64,000 bases of DNA from an uncultured Pelagibacteraceae bacterium (GCA_902581405.1 CACHOJ010000003.1:39764-103763); one strand, 5' to 3'. Shown: positions 50,501 to 60,846, counted from the stretch's first letter. Notes: generated from the letters alone by a model not told the origin. A program made the numbers and translations.

Positions 50501-51994
50501 TTATTTCATTGTTGGCATGATAAATTCAGGATTAGATCTAATTCCTGATGGCCATCTAGAAGTAATAGTTTTTAATTTAGTATAAAATTTTACACCTTCC
50601 ATACCATGCGTTCCACTATCTCCAAATAATGACCTTTTCCATCCTCCGAAACTATGGAAAGCCATTGGAACTGGTATAGGAACATTTATTCCTACCATTC
50701 CAACTTGAATTTTACTTGCGAATGTTCTACCTGCATCTCCATCTCTAGTATAAATACTAACTCCATTTCCGTATTCGTGCTCATTAATCATTTTTGTAGC
50801 CTCTTCAAATGTTTTTACCCTAACTACAGATAAAACTGGTCCAAATATTTCTTCCTTATAAATTCTCATATCAGTAGACACATGATCAAAAAGACACCCA
50901 CCAATATAGAAACCATTTTCATATCCCTGTAATTTCAAATTTCTTCCATCAAGAACAAGTTTTGCTCCCTCTTTAACCCCTAGATCTACGTAGCCTTTTA
51001 CTTTTTCTAAATGTTCTTTGGTTACTAAAGGGCCCATCTCAGATGATTTATCCATACCGGGTCCAATTTTTAATGCTTCAGCTTTTTTTGATAGTCTTGA
51101 GACTAACTCATCACCTATATCTCCTACCGCTACTGCTACTGACTGCGCCATACATCTTTCTCCAGCTGAACCATATGCAGCGCCCATTAAACCATTTACG
51201 GCACCATCTAAATCACAATCTGGCATAACAACTAAATGATTTTTTGCTCCACCTAATGCTTGAACTCTCTTTTCATTTTTAGCTGCATTTTCATATATGT
51301 ACTTAGCAATAGGAGTTGATCCAACAAAACTAACAGCTTTAATATTTTGGTTTGTTAATATAGCGTCAACAACCTCTTTATCACCATTTACAACATTAAA
51401 GACACCCTCAGGAAGACCAGCTTCATGAAGAAGTTCAGCTAATTTCATCGGACATGAAGGATCTTTTTCTGATGGTTTTAAAATAAAACTATTTCCACAT
51501 GCAATTGCTAATGGAAACATCCACATCGGCACCATAGCTGGAAAATTAAATGGGGTTATACCAGCTGCAACTCCTAGAGGCTGCCGCATTGAATAACTAT
51601 CAACGTTTGTTCCAACATTTTCAGAAAACTCTCCTTTAAGTAAATGTGGAATTCCACATGCAAACTCTACAACTTCTAATCCTCTTATTAATGACCCTTT
51701 AGCATCCTCGTAAACTTTTCCATGCTCTGAGACTATTAGTTTTGCCAGTTCATCAAAATTTTTTTCTATAAGCTCTTTAAATCTAAACATTATTCTAGCT
51801 CTTTGAAGTGGAGGATTTAATGACCAAGTCTCAAAAGCTTTTTGAGCAATTTCAACTGCACCATCTAAATCTGATTTTGAGGCTAAAATGACCTCAGACT
51901 CTTGTTCCCCAGTAGCAGGATTAAAGACTTTGCCTTTTCTTTCTGAATTGCCTGGAGTTATTTTTCCACCAACAAAATGTTTGATTAAATTCAT
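50501..51994 (-). CDS. mmsA: methylmalonate-semialdehyde dehydrogenase (CoA-acylating)
   Basis: A 497-residue aldehyde dehydrogenase with the MmsA-specific ITPFNFPAMVPMWMFP (near 146-161), the catalytic Cys281 in GSAGERCMAQS and PIPVPMAFHSFGGWK near the C-terminus. It turns methylmalonate or malonate semialdehyde into propionyl-CoA or acetyl-CoA, the end of valine, myo-inositol or beta-alanine use. Its place between sdhB and mdh suggests that its acyl-CoA product feeds the same cycle. A link to carbon from the DMSP route, via 3-hydroxypropionate and malonate semialdehyde, is possible but inferred. No valine-pathway partner gene is seen nearby. Confidence 0.93.
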   Translation of the reverse strand: MNLIKHFVGGKITPGNSERKGKVFNPATGEQESEVILASKSDLDGAVEIAQKAFETWSLNPPLQRARIMFRFKELIEKNFDELAKLIVSEHGKVYEDAKGSLIRGLEVVEFACGIPHLLKGEFSENVGTNVDSYSMRQPLGVAAGITPFNFPAMVPMWMFPLAIACGNSFILKPSEKDPSCPMKLAELLHEAGLPEGVFNVVNGDKEVVDAILTNQNIKAVSFVGSTPIAKYIYENAAKNEKRVQALGGAKNHLVVMPDCDLDGAVNGLMGAAYGSAGERCMAQSVAVAVGDIGDELVSRLSKKAEALKIGPGMDKSSEMGPLVTKEHLEKVKGYVDLGVKEGAKLVLDGRNLKLQGYENGFYIGGCLFDHVSTDMRIYKEEIFGPVLSVVRVKTFEEATKMINEHEYGNGVSIYTRDGDAGRTFASKIQVGMVGINVPIPVPMAFHSFGGWKRSLFGDSGTHGMEGVKFYTKLKTITSRWPSGIRSNPEFIMPTMK

Positions 51995-52018
51995 GATTGA
52001 AATTATTTAATTAAGTAA

Positions 52019-52789
52019 TCAAGCTGTTGCAAGCATTTTCTTTATCTCTGCGATAGCTTTTGCAGGATTTAAGCCCTTAGGGCAAGCATTTGTACAATTC
52101 AAGATAGTATGACATCTATAAAGTTTAAGTTCGTCAGCAACTTTTTTAAGTCTTTCTTTTCTGTCCTCGTCTCTACTATCAATTATCCACCTGTAAGCTT
52201 GAAGTAAAACTGCAGGACCTAAATATTTTTCACCATTCCACCAATAACTTGGGCAGGATGTTGAACAGCATGCACACATTATACACTCATATAAACCATC
52301 CAATTTTGCTCTATCCTCTTTTGTCTGAATGTTTTCTTTGTCATTTATTTTTGTTGTTTTTAGCCAAGGTTCAACTGACTCGTATTGTTTGTAAAGAGTG
52401 CTTAAGTCTCCAATTAAATCTTTTAAGACTTTTAAATGTGGTAATGGATAAATATCGATATCTCCATCTAATTCAGAATGAGATTTGGTACAAGCTAGAC
52501 CATTCTTTCCATTCATATTCATTGCACATGACCCACATACTCCATGAGCGCATGATCTTCTATATGCAATAGACGGATCAATTTCATTTTTGATTTTATT
52601 TAAAATATCTAAAACTTTAGAAGAGCAATTATCCATATCAACTTCATAAGTATCAATTCTTGGATTTTCATTTTTAGATGGATCCCATCTATAAACATTT
52701 ACTTTTCTTATATTCTTCGATCCTGTTTTGTCTTTGTAATATTGACCTTTTTTTATTTTTGAGTTTGACGGTAAATTAAACTGTACCAT
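52019..52789 (-). CDS. sdhB: succinate dehydrogenase iron-sulfur subunit
   Basis: A 256-residue subunit with all three clusters' Cys: the [2Fe-2S] site in [15 protein letters not shown] with LACTK, the next cluster [13 protein letters not shown], and [14 protein letters not shown]. It passes electrons from SdhA to the membrane quinone site. The Trp of SCPSYWWNG, close to bound quinone in known structures, is conserved. It overlaps sdhA by one base (TAATG). The iron-sulfur path is thus complete, in contrast to the altered heme site in SdhC and SdhD. Confidence 0.98.
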   Translation of the reverse strand: MVQFNLPSNSKIKKGQYYKDKTGSKNIRKVNVYRWDPSKNENPRIDTYEVDMDNCSSKVLDILNKIKNEIDPSIAYRRSCAHGVCGSCAMNMNGKNGLACTKSHSELDGDIDIYPLPHLKVLKDLIGDLSTLYKQYESVEPWLKTTKINDKENIQTKEDRAKLDGLYECIMCACCSTSCPSYWWNGEKYLGPAVLLQAYRWIIDSRDEDRKERLKKVADELKLYRCHTILNCTNACPKGLNPAKAIAEIKKMLATA

Positions 52790-54564
52790 TAATATACTCT
52801 TTCCTGAGGAGGAAAATATTGTACATCATTTGTCAGTGTTGATCTATGAACTGGTCTATAATTTATTTTTGTTTTAGAGCCATTGCACCATGAGAGAGTA
52901 TGTTGCATATAATTTTCATCATCTCTTTTCGGAAAGTCTTCTCTTGCATGTGCTCCTCTACTTTCTTTTCTGTGATAAGCTGAGTCCATAGTAGTAATCG
53001 CTTGTCTAATTAAGTTATCGAATTCTAAAGTTTCGACTAGATCTGTATTAAATATTAATGATTTATCTTTAACAGATAAAGATTCCATACCCTCAAAAGG
53101 TTTTCTTATTTCATCAACACCTTCCTTTAATGTCTTTTCACTTCTAAATACAGCACATTTAGACTGCATCGTTTTTTGCATTGATAGTCTAAGTTCAGAT
53201 GTAGGGTTAGAACCTTGGGAGTTCCTAAGTTTATCAAATCTATCTAAACATCTATCAGTCTCACTTCTATCGATTTCGTCATGTTTCATTCCTGGCTTTA
53301 CAAGTTCTGCTGCTCTTTTTGCAGCTGCTCTTCCAAAAACTACAAGATCAATTAATGAGTTTGAGCCCAATCTATTAGCACCATGAACAGATACACATGC
53401 AGCTTCTCCGATCGCCATTAAACCAGGAACAGTTTTCTCCGATCCATTAACTGTAAGAACTTCGGCCTTATAGTTTGTTGGTATTCCTCCCATGTTGTAA
53501 TGCACAGTTGGAACAACTGGTATTGGCTCCTTAGTTACATCAACGTTAGCAAATAATTTAGAAGCTTCAGAAATACCTGGTAATCTTTCTTCTATAACTT
53601 TAGGGTCTAAGTGATCTATATGAAGATGAACATGATCTTGTTCTTTTCCTATACCTCTACCTTCATTTATTTCTACAGCAATTGATCTACTTACTACGTC
53701 TCTTGATGCTAAATCTTTTGCTTTTGGTGCGTAACGTTCCATAAATCTTTCACCTTTTGAATTTACTAAATAACCTCCTTCACCTCTAACACCTTCTGAA
53801 ATTAAAGTTCCATGGCCGTATATGCCAGTAGGGTGAAATTGTACAAATTCCATGTCTTGTAAAGGTAAACCAGCTCTTAAAACCATCGCATTACCATCTC
53901 CAGTACAAGTATGAGCAGAAGTAGCTGAGTAATATACTTTTCCATACCCTCCTGTTGCAATAATTGTGATGTGAGATCTGAATCTGTGTATAGTTCCATC
54001 GTTAAGGTTCCAAGCAATTAAACCTTTGCATGCTCCATCTTTCATTATTAAATCTAAAGCAAAGTACTCAATAAAAAATTCTGTATTGTGCTTCAGGGCT
54101 TGACCATACAAAGTGTGAAGTATTGCGTGACCTGTTCTATCAGCAGCCGCACATGTTCTCTGGACTGTCTCGTTCCCATAATTTTTTGTCATACCTCCAA
54201 AAGGTCTTTGATAGATTTTTCCATCCTCTGTTCTACTAAATGGAACTCCATACTTTTCTAATTCTAGCACCGCTGCTGGAGCCTCTTTACATAAATATTC
54301 TATTGAGTCCTGGTCGCCCAACCAATCTGCACCTTTAACTGTATCATACATGTGCCATCTCCAGTCATCCTCACCCATATTTCCTAACGCAGCAGAAATA
54401 CCTCCTTGTGCAGCAGAAGTATGACTTCTTGTGGGAAATACTTTTGACACACAGGCTGTTTTTAGACCAGCTTCACTTAGGCCAACTGCAGCTCTTAAAC
54501 CTGAACCACCAGCACCCAAGACAACTACATCATATTCATGATCAATTATTTTGTACGAACTCAT
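52789..54564 (-). CDS. sdhA: succinate dehydrogenase flavoprotein subunit
   Basis: A 591-residue flavoprotein. The dinucleotide fold is [15 protein letters not shown], and FAD is attached to His48 in [33 protein letters not shown] and the [16 protein letters not shown] segment hold catalytic His and Arg residues. It oxidises succinate to fumarate at the inner membrane. It lies two bases after sdhD. Highly conserved. Confidence 0.98.
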   Translation of the reverse strand: MSSYKIIDHEYDVVVLGAGGSGLRAAVGLSEAGLKTACVSKVFPTRSHTSAAQGGISAALGNMGEDDWRWHMYDTVKGADWLGDQDSIEYLCKEAPAAVLELEKYGVPFSRTEDGKIYQRPFGGMTKNYGNETVQRTCAAADRTGHAILHTLYGQALKHNTEFFIEYFALDLIMKDGACKGLIAWNLNDGTIHRFRSHITIIATGGYGKVYYSATSAHTCTGDGNAMVLRAGLPLQDMEFVQFHPTGIYGHGTLISEGVRGEGGYLVNSKGERFMERYAPKAKDLASRDVVSRSIAVEINEGRGIGKEQDHVHLHIDHLDPKVIEERLPGISEASKLFANVDVTKEPIPVVPTVHYNMGGIPTNYKAEVLTVNGSEKTVPGLMAIGEAACVSVHGANRLGSNSLIDLVVFGRAAAKRAAELVKPGMKHDEIDRSETDRCLDRFDKLRNSQGSNPTSELRLSMQKTMQSKCAVFRSEKTLKEGVDEIRKPFEGMESLSVKDKSLIFNTDLVETLEFDNLIRQAITTMDSAYHRKESRGAHAREDFPKRDDENYMQHTLSWCNGSKTKINYRPVHRSTLTNDVQYFPPQERVY

Positions 54565-54566
54565 AA

Positions 54567-54890
54567 CTATAAATTAAATACTAAGATAATTATTAATAAT
54601 GGAAATACTATAGCAAAGATATTTAAGGTTTTATTTGCGGCATTTTTGATATTTTTGTGTTCAATATAATCTTCAAAAACCTCGCTTATGCTTAGTGCAG
54701 AGAAAAAATATGCAAAAATCAAAAACATGCTAAATAATAATTTGGATGGCTGTGAAGATATAAATGTTAGAACCTCATTATAGCTTTTGTCATAAATAGA
54801 AGCCAAACTCATTGCAAACCATATCATTAAAGGTATTAAAATTGCTGAACTTACTTTTAAAAACAACCATTTCTTAGTTACAGATCCCAT
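54567..54890 (-). CDS. sdhD: succinate dehydrogenase membrane anchor SdhD, heme-ligand His missing
   Basis: A 107-residue anchor with three membrane helices (about 14-31, 52-68 and 88-106) located between sdhC and sdhA. The late part of helix two reads [17 protein letters not shown]. Asp74 and Tyr75 equal the quinone-site Asp82 and Tyr83 of E. coli SdhD. Counting back with the same spacing, the axial heme His71 of E. coli is Phe63 here, and the following Gly is Ser67. No other His lies within a helix. The position in the operon and the FEDY motif identify it; loss of the ligand is seen directly. It overlaps sdhC by one base. Confidence 0.88.
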   Translation of the reverse strand: MGSVTKKWLFLKVSSAILIPLMIWFAMSLASIYDKSYNEVLTFISSQPSKLLFSMFLIFAYFFSALSISEVFEDYIEHKNIKNAANKTLNIFAIVFPLLIIILVFNL

Positions 54891-55273
54891 TAAATTATTA
54901 ACCTTCCGATAGCGTAAATTGAAACTGATATAGGAAAAGAGCCAATCAAAACAATTAATCCAGATATTTTTGTAGTTTTGGGTTCAAAACCATATCCTAA
55001 GTCCATTACCAAATGCCTTATCTCACTTAGAACTTGAAATGTGAAAGACCAGATTATTCCAATACAAATAAATTTACCGAAAAAAGAAGACAAAAAAGAA
55101 CTTGTGTGTTCATAATAGCCCTCACCCAATAATAATGAAGCCATCCATAAACCTATTAAAGTAATAGCAAAAAAATTAATTATACCAGTTATCCGATGCG
55201 ATATTGAAACCAATGAGGAAATATGCCAATTATAAATCTGTATATGTGGTGATATTGGATTTCTATCTTCCAT
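54890..55273 (-). CDS. sdhC: succinate dehydrogenase cytochrome b556-type subunit SdhC, heme-ligand His replaced by Gln
   Basis: A 127-residue three-helix anchor. The quinone-site pattern SLVSISHRITG gives Ser23, His26 and Arg27, equal to E. coli Ser27, His30 and Arg31. The helix-two pattern ends FTFQVLSEIRHLVMDLGYG. The RH and MDxGY part matches E. coli RHMMMDFGY, but the axial heme His84 is Gln80 here and the Gly four positions later is Glu. Thus complex II keeps its quinone site and lacks this heme ligand, as does SdhD. Family identity is clear from SHRITG and RHLVMDLG. It overlaps asd by 11 bases. Confidence 0.92.
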   Translation of the reverse strand: MEDRNPISPHIQIYNWHISSLVSISHRITGIINFFAITLIGLWMASLLLGEGYYEHTSSFLSSFFGKFICIGIIWSFTFQVLSEIRHLVMDLGYGFEPKTTKISGLIVLIGSFPISVSIYAIGRLII

Positions 55274-56273
55274 AGAAATCTTTTTCTACTAAAGCTTCAG
55301 CAATTTCAACAGCATTTAGTGCAGCACCTTTTAATAAATTATCTGATACTATCCACATATTAATTGAATTAGGTTGTGAAGAGTCATCACGAATTCTTGA
55401 CACGAATGTTTCAAATTTATCTTCAGCTTCAACTGGAGTAATGTACCCACCATCTTTATGTTCATCAACCACTCTACATCCTGGAGATGATGATAAAACA
55501 GTTTTTACCTCTTCTAAGTTATGTTTTTTGTTAAATTCTACATTCACACTTATTGAGTGAGATACGAGAACAGGAATTCTTACACAAGTAGAGGTAATAT
55601 TAATTTTATTATCTAAAATTTTTTTCACTTCATCATGATTTTTTTGCTCCTCTTTTGTACTTCCGTTTTCAAGAAAGCTATCGATATGTGGTATTGCATT
55701 GAAAGCTATCTGCTTAGTAAAATTTTTAGACTGAACATTTTTGTTTTCTAATACTTCTTTTGTTTGAGATATCAGTTCATCCATGCCAGCTTTTCCTGCA
55801 CCTGATACTGATTGGTAAGTTGATGCAACTATTCTTTTGACATTATATAAATCGTGTAAAGGTTTAAGAGCTACAACTATTGGAATTACAGAACAATTAG
55901 CATTTGCTATAATATTTTTATTTTTAAATTTTGGTAATTCTTTTGAGTTTACTTCAGGTACAATTAAGGGTATTTCAGGATCTTTTCTATAAAATTTTGA
56001 ATTATCTATAACAATTGTTTTTTCAGCAGCTATTGGCGCCCATTTTTCTGCTATTGATGATCCAGCCGCAAAAAATGCTATTTTTACTTTTGAAAAATCA
56101 AACTCCTCTAAGTTTATTACTGTATGTTCTTTCCCTAAAAAATGTATTTTTTTTCCAGCACTATTTGGGGAGGCAACTAAAAAAGCTTCGGTTACAGGAA
56201 AGTTTTTTTTTTCCAAAACTTCAATTAATTTTCGACCTACGTTTCCAGTTGCACCAACTATTGCTATATTCAT
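55263..56273 (-). CDS. asd: aspartate-semialdehyde dehydrogenase
   Basis: Makes aspartate semialdehyde, branch point to lysine, threonine and methionine. A 336-residue protein with GATGNVGRKLIEVL at the N-terminus, catalytic Cys127 in ANANCSVIPIV and the His of RIPVLVSHSISVNVEF as the acid-base residue. It follows dmdA after 18 bases and overlaps sdhC. It connects to metX through homoserine, though homoserine dehydrogenase is not in the window. Confidence 0.96.
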   Translation of the reverse strand: MNIAIVGATGNVGRKLIEVLEKKNFPVTEAFLVASPNSAGKKIHFLGKEHTVINLEEFDFSKVKIAFFAAGSSIAEKWAPIAAEKTIVIDNSKFYRKDPEIPLIVPEVNSKELPKFKNKNIIANANCSVIPIVVALKPLHDLYNVKRIVASTYQSVSGAGKAGMDELISQTKEVLENKNVQSKNFTKQIAFNAIPHIDSFLENGSTKEEQKNHDEVKKILDNKINITSTCVRIPVLVSHSISVNVEFNKKHNLEEVKTVLSSSPGCRVVDEHKDGGYITPVEAEDKFETFVSRIRDDSSQPNSINMWIVSDNLLKGAALNAVEIAEALVEKDFYGR

Positions 56274-56291
56274 GATATTTAGAGTTTTATA

Positions 56292-57401
56292 CTAAATGAA
56301 AGGCAAATCACAAACTTTTCCATCAAAATGAGTACCATTTATATTGATTTTGAAGGATTTCGACACCTCAAAGTGAGGTTTATTTATCATTGCAATTCCA
56401 ATAACTTGGCCGAATGTTGGATTATAACATCCAGATCTTAATTCTCCAATTACTTTATTATTTTCATCAATTAAATCCATTGAACCTGTAACACTTATTT
56501 CCTTAGTATCAATTTTTACTCCCATCAATTTTTTTTTAACTCCTTCTGATTTTATTTTCTTTAATTTTTCTTTACCTAAAAAATCTACATCACAATCAAT
56601 ATTGATATATTTATCAAATCCGCATTCATATGGATTGTCTCCATTGTCCATGTCATTACCATGGGAAAGTAAACCACTCTCAATTCGTTCAATTAAATTT
56701 GGTCCACCTGGTTTAATATTAAATTCTTTACCAATTTCAAAAAGATGATCATATAATTTTAAACCTGACTCGTTATGTTCCATATAAATTTCATATCCAC
56801 CTTGTTTAGACCATCCAGATTTTGCAATAAGATGTTTATCTCCACCAAATTCAAAATAATCAAAGCCAAAAAATTTTAAATTTACAATTTTTTCTCCAAA
56901 AACCTTTTCCATTAATTGAAATGATTTTGGTCCTTGCACTGCCATAATGTCAACATCGGGCTCAGAAATTTTTACATCAAATTTTTTTCCAATCGCCAAT
57001 CCTTTGGCAAATAGAATTACATCTGAGTCAGCTAAAGAAATCCACCATCTATTTTCATTTAACCTTAGGACTACAGGATCATTAATTAAACCAGCATTAT
57101 CATCAATGATTGGGCAGTAATAACATCTTCCATCTTTAGATTTTGATAAATCTCTACAAGTCATTAATTGGACTAATTTAGCAGAATCTTTACCAGAAAT
57201 TTCAACTTGTCTTTCAGCAGCAACATCCCAAATTTGAACATGCTCTTTCAAGTGGTGGTAAGCGTCTTCTACAGAACCAAATGCTGCTGGCAACAACATA
57301 TGATTATATATTGTGTAAGCAGTTACACCTTGTTTCTCAATTCTAGATGTATACGGTGTTCCCCTTAGTCTTCTTGATTTTGCAATTAAAAAGTTTTTCA
57401 T
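56292..57401 (-). CDS. dmdA: dimethylsulfoniopropionate demethylase DmdA
   Basis: Transfers a methyl group from DMSP to tetrahydrofolate, leaving 3-methylmercaptopropionate. The 369-residue length and the sequence ([55 protein letters not shown]) match the Pelagibacter enzyme that I recognise. It belongs to the GcvT fold, but the GcvT pattern TGYTGE is [10 protein letters not shown] here, which is characteristic of DmdA. DmdB and DmdC, which process the product, are encoded directly upstream on the same strand. A 51-base gap before dmdA could hold a promoter, but no good boxes are visible. Confidence 0.96.
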   Translation of the reverse strand: MKNFLIAKSRRLRGTPYTSRIEKQGVTAYTIYNHMLLPAAFGSVEDAYHHLKEHVQIWDVAAERQVEISGKDSAKLVQLMTCRDLSKSKDGRCYYCPIIDDNAGLINDPVVLRLNENRWWISLADSDVILFAKGLAIGKKFDVKISEPDVDIMAVQGPKSFQLMEKVFGEKIVNLKFFGFDYFEFGGDKHLIAKSGWSKQGGYEIYMEHNESGLKLYDHLFEIGKEFNIKPGGPNLIERIESGLLSHGNDMDNGDNPYECGFDKYINIDCDVDFLGKEKLKKIKSEGVKKKLMGVKIDTKEISVTGSMDLIDENNKVIGELRSGCYNPTFGQVIGIAMINKPHFEVSKSFKININGTHFDGKVCDLPFI

Positions 57402-57452
57402 TTATTTTTCCGCATTACTGTCATCTTATTTCAATTTTGTAAAGAAACTATA

Positions 57453-59081
57453 TTAGCTAAGCTCTTTAGCTTGTTTTCTTAATTCAAACTTTTGAATTTT
57501 ACCCGTTGATGTCTTTGGTAATGGAGCAAATACTACTTTCTTTGGAAGTTTAAACCCAGCGAGGGTTTCTCTACAAAAAGTAATAATTTCCTCCTCTGTG
57601 CTAGATTTCCCTTCTATCAACTCCACAAAGGCACATGGAGTTTCTCCCCATTTCTCATCAGGTTTTGCAACCACTGCCGCTAGAGATACTGCGGGGTGTT
57701 TTGATATTGTATTTTCGATTTCGATAGATGAAATATTTTCTCCTCCAGATATAATAATATCTTTAGACCTATCCTGAATTTTTATGTAACCACTTGGATG
57801 CGTTACAGCTAAATCTCCTGAATGAAACCATCCACCTTCCATAGATTTTTCTGTTGCCTCTTTATCTTTAAAATAGCCTTTCATTACAACATTACCTCTA
57901 ATCATTATTTCACCCATAGTTTTTCCGTCATGAGGTATTGGTTTCATAGTTTCTGGGTCCATGACAACAACACCCTCCGTGTTTGGATATCTTACACCTT
58001 GTCTCGCCTTTATTTCATTTTGATTGTCTTGATCTAATCCATCCCACTCGTCATTCCATGCACATTGTAAAATATGACCATAAGTTTCCGTTAAACCATA
58101 AACATGCATTACTTCAAATCCAAGTTTTTTCATTTTTTCAAAAATTATACTTGGAGGAGGAGCGCCTGCAGTTAACACGTAAACTTTTCTTTTTAATTCT
58201 TTTTGTTGATCTTTTGGTGCGTTAGCCAGCATATTTAAAACAATAGGAGCACCTCCAAAATGAGTCACTTCGTATTTATCTATCAACTCAAATATTTTTT
58301 TAACATCAATGTTTCTTAAACATATGACTCTTCCATGAATCATTGACATTGTCCAAGGATAGCACCATCCATTACAATGAAACATCGGAACTGTGTATAA
58401 AAAGTTTAATTTATTAGGCATGTTCCATGCGACAGCACTTCCGGTTGCCATTAAATATGATCCTCTATGATGATAAACTACTCCTTTTGGATTCCCTGTT
58501 GTTCCTGATGTATATCCCAGAGCAATTGCCTGCCACTCATCTTTGGGTAATTTCCAAGTATAGCCCTCATCACCTGTATTAAGAAAATCTTCATATTCCA
58601 AAGAGCCTATTGCTTTAGAATCTTTTAAATTCGCATCTTTATCATCAATATCTATTATTTTAATTTCCTGCTTCACGTCTTCTAAAGCTTTTTTGATTAC
58701 ATCGTGAAATTGTCTATCTACTATTAATACTTTTGCCTCACTATGATTTAAGATGTAGCTTATTGTCTTAGAGTCTAGTCTTGTATTAATTGCATTTATT
58801 ACCGCACCAACCATTGGAATAGAATAATGTGCCTCAAAAATTTCTGGAGTGTTAAACGCTAAAACAGATACTGTGTCACCAGTTTTAATTCCAATTTTCT
58901 CTAGTGCACTGGCAAACTTCACACATCTTTTATAAACTTCGCTCCAAGTATATTTTCTACTCTCGTAAACTACAGCCTCATAATTTGGGTAAATATCTTT
59001 TGCCCTCTCTAAAAACGATAAAGGCGTTAATGGAACATAATTAGCATCATTTTTATCCAAATTTGTCTCATAATGGTTCAT
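57453..59081 (-). CDS. dmdB: 3-methylmercaptopropionyl-CoA ligase DmdB
   Basis: A 542-residue AMP-forming acyl-CoA ligase with the P-loop YTSGTTGNPKG (190-200), HVYGLTETYG, WFHSGDLAV and the late Lys in KTSTGKIQKFELR. It activates 3-methylmercaptopropionate, the DmdA product, to its CoA ester. Other medium-chain acid specificities are possible in this family. Here the dmdA and dmdC neighbours and the known SAR11 arrangement settle the name. It begins one base after dmdC. Confidence 0.9.
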   Translation of the reverse strand: MNHYETNLDKNDANYVPLTPLSFLERAKDIYPNYEAVVYESRKYTWSEVYKRCVKFASALEKIGIKTGDTVSVLAFNTPEIFEAHYSIPMVGAVINAINTRLDSKTISYILNHSEAKVLIVDRQFHDVIKKALEDVKQEIKIIDIDDKDANLKDSKAIGSLEYEDFLNTGDEGYTWKLPKDEWQAIALGYTSGTTGNPKGVVYHHRGSYLMATGSAVAWNMPNKLNFLYTVPMFHCNGWCYPWTMSMIHGRVICLRNIDVKKIFELIDKYEVTHFGGAPIVLNMLANAPKDQQKELKRKVYVLTAGAPPPSIIFEKMKKLGFEVMHVYGLTETYGHILQCAWNDEWDGLDQDNQNEIKARQGVRYPNTEGVVVMDPETMKPIPHDGKTMGEIMIRGNVVMKGYFKDKEATEKSMEGGWFHSGDLAVTHPSGYIKIQDRSKDIIISGGENISSIEIENTISKHPAVSLAAVVAKPDEKWGETPCAFVELIEGKSSTEEEIITFCRETLAGFKLPKKVVFAPLPKTSTGKIQKFELRKQAKELS

Positions 59082-59082
59082 G

Positions 59083-60846
59083 CTAATTAAATTTATAGTT
59101 CATAATATAATTACTTCCAGTTGTAGCAGTAATATAACTACTTTCTATTCTAGGAAGTACTCTATTGAAGAAAAAGTTTGCGGTTTGAATTTTGTCCTCA
59201 TAAAAGCCTTTATTGCTGTCATATTCCTTAAAAGAAACTTCAAGCACTTTCAACCATGCATGTCCTGTAGCCACTAAACCTAAAACTTTTAAATAATCAT
59301 TACATGCTCCACTAGCATCCTCTGGAGAATTTTTGATTTTTTCTTTCATCCAATCAGTAAATTTGGATAAAATATCTAAATGATAATTAAGTTGTTTTAT
59401 AAATGGCTCTGCTTTTTTGTCTGTGATGTTAATCTCGTCTTTAACTAGTTTTAAATAATTTTCAATAACATCACCATTTTTGTTAATTAGCTTTCTAAAA
59501 ACTAAGTCAGCCGCCTGAACTGAATTTGTTCCCTCATAAATAGGTGTAATCCTATTATCTCGATAGAATTGTTCAATACCTTGATCTTTTGTAAATCCAT
59601 ACCCTCCATGAATTTGCATTGCTTCACTGGTTATCTCCATTGCATTGTCTGTGAAAAGTGATTTAACAACCGGTGTCATTAATGAAACAAGATCTGAAGC
59701 CTCTTGTTTTATTTTTTCATCAGAATGATTCAAACTTACTTCAATTTGCTGAGACAGCCAGAAACTCAAGGCTCTTTGTCCTTCTATCATAGATTTCATG
59801 CTTAAAAGTGATCTTCTTATATCAACATGATCAATAATAAAATCTGCCCCATTGTTTGATTTAGAATTAAATGCCTTCCCCTGTTTTCTTTCTTTGGCAT
59901 AAGTAAGAGAATTTTGGTATGCAATTTCTGAAATTCCAAGTCCCTGAATCCCAACAATTATTCGTTCTAAATTCATCATTGTAAACATAGAGTTTAGACC
60001 TTTATTTTTAGGTCCAATCATGTATCCAACAGCATCATCAAAATTTAAAACACATGTTGCAGATCCTTTAATTCCCATTTTATTTTCAATAGAGCCTGTT
60101 GAAACACCATTTCTTGGTCCAACAGTTCCATCTTTATTTAAAACGAATTTGGGAACTAAAAATAAACTAATTCCTTTGGTCCCTGCCGGAGAGTCTGTTG
60201 ATCGAGCTAACACTAAATGAATAATATTTTCTGTTAAATCTTGGTCACCTGAGGTAATGAAAATTTTTTGTCCACTTATCTTGTATGTTCCATCTTTTTG
60301 ATCTACAGCTTTAGTTTTTAACAAACCTAAATCTGTTCCACATACTGGTTCTGTAAGACACATTGTACCACTCCATTTCCCCTCTACCATTTTAGGTAAA
60401 TAAGTATTCTTTATTTCTTCATCTGCATGTCTTAGTAAACAATTATATGCCCCAATTGTTAGTTCGCTATAAAGTTTAAATGACAAGCTTGCTGATGAAA
60501 GCATTTCATCAAAAAATGTACTGACTGTTTTTGGCATTCCTTGTCCACCGTATTTTGGATCACAAGATAAAGAAATCCATCCATCTTCTATGAATTTTTG
60601 GTAAGCCTCTTTGTATCCTGGGGGTGTTCTTACAACTCCATTTTCAAGAACTGCAGGTGTTTCATCTCCACTTTTTGCAAGAGGTAAAATTAAGTTTTGA
60701 GTTATTTTAGCTGCTTCATCCAAAATATCTTTTACTAATTCTGAGTTAACTTCCTTGTATTTTTCAATCTCATTATATTTTTTATTGTTTCTCAATTTAT
60801 CAAAGAGAAACATCATATCTTCTACAGGTGCATTATAAGTTGGCAT
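59083..60846 (-). CDS. dmdC: 3-methylmercaptopropionyl-CoA dehydrogenase DmdC
   Basis: A 587-residue acyl-CoA dehydrogenase of the long form that includes a C-terminal extension. MCLTEPVCGTDLGLLKT binds flavin, and QIHGGYGFTKDQGIEQFYRD with IYEGTNSVQAADL holds the catalytic Glu. It forms methylthioacryloyl-CoA in the demethylation route. The next enzyme, hydratase DmdD, is not encoded here; the upstream neighbour is leuB. SAR11 lacks a dedicated DmdD in known strains and another crotonase may serve. Name rests on family and synteny. Confidence 0.9.
   Translation of the reverse strand: MPTYNAPVEDMMFLFDKLRNNKKYNEIEKYKEVNSELVKDILDEAAKITQNLILPLAKSGDETPAVLENGVVRTPPGYKEAYQKFIEDGWISLSCDPKYGGQGMPKTVSTFFDEMLSSASLSFKLYSELTIGAYNCLLRHADEEIKNTYLPKMVEGKWSGTMCLTEPVCGTDLGLLKTKAVDQKDGTYKISGQKIFITSGDQDLTENIIHLVLARSTDSPAGTKGISLFLVPKFVLNKDGTVGPRNGVSTGSIENKMGIKGSATCVLNFDDAVGYMIGPKNKGLNSMFTMMNLERIIVGIQGLGISEIAYQNSLTYAKERKQGKAFNSKSNNGADFIIDHVDIRRSLLSMKSMIEGQRALSFWLSQQIEVSLNHSDEKIKQEASDLVSLMTPVVKSLFTDNAMEITSEAMQIHGGYGFTKDQGIEQFYRDNRITPIYEGTNSVQAADLVFRKLINKNGDVIENYLKLVKDEINITDKKAEPFIKQLNYHLDILSKFTDWMKEKIKNSPEDASGACNDYLKVLGLVATGHAWLKVLEVSFKEYDSNKGFYEDKIQTANFFFNRVLPRIESSYITATTGSNYIMNYKFN

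Noticed and set aside
52249..52572. 107-codon open frame opposite sdhB
   Set aside because: It lies entirely antisense to the strongly conserved sdhB, resembles no protein family, and has no ribosome site. The same holds for other open frames opposite regA (10646-10957), atpA (37402-37671) and asd (56015-56275).
56292..57401. Reading of this gene as glycine cleavage T protein (GcvT)
   Set aside because: The fold is shared, but the sequence follows the Pelagibacter DmdA pattern ([10 protein letters not shown], 369 residues) and dmdB and dmdC are adjacent; no gcvH or gcvP is present.
57402..57452. Promoter between dmdB and dmdA (TTTACA box)
   Set aside because: TTTACA is present, but no acceptable -10 box lies at 16-18 bases; not strong enough to annotate.
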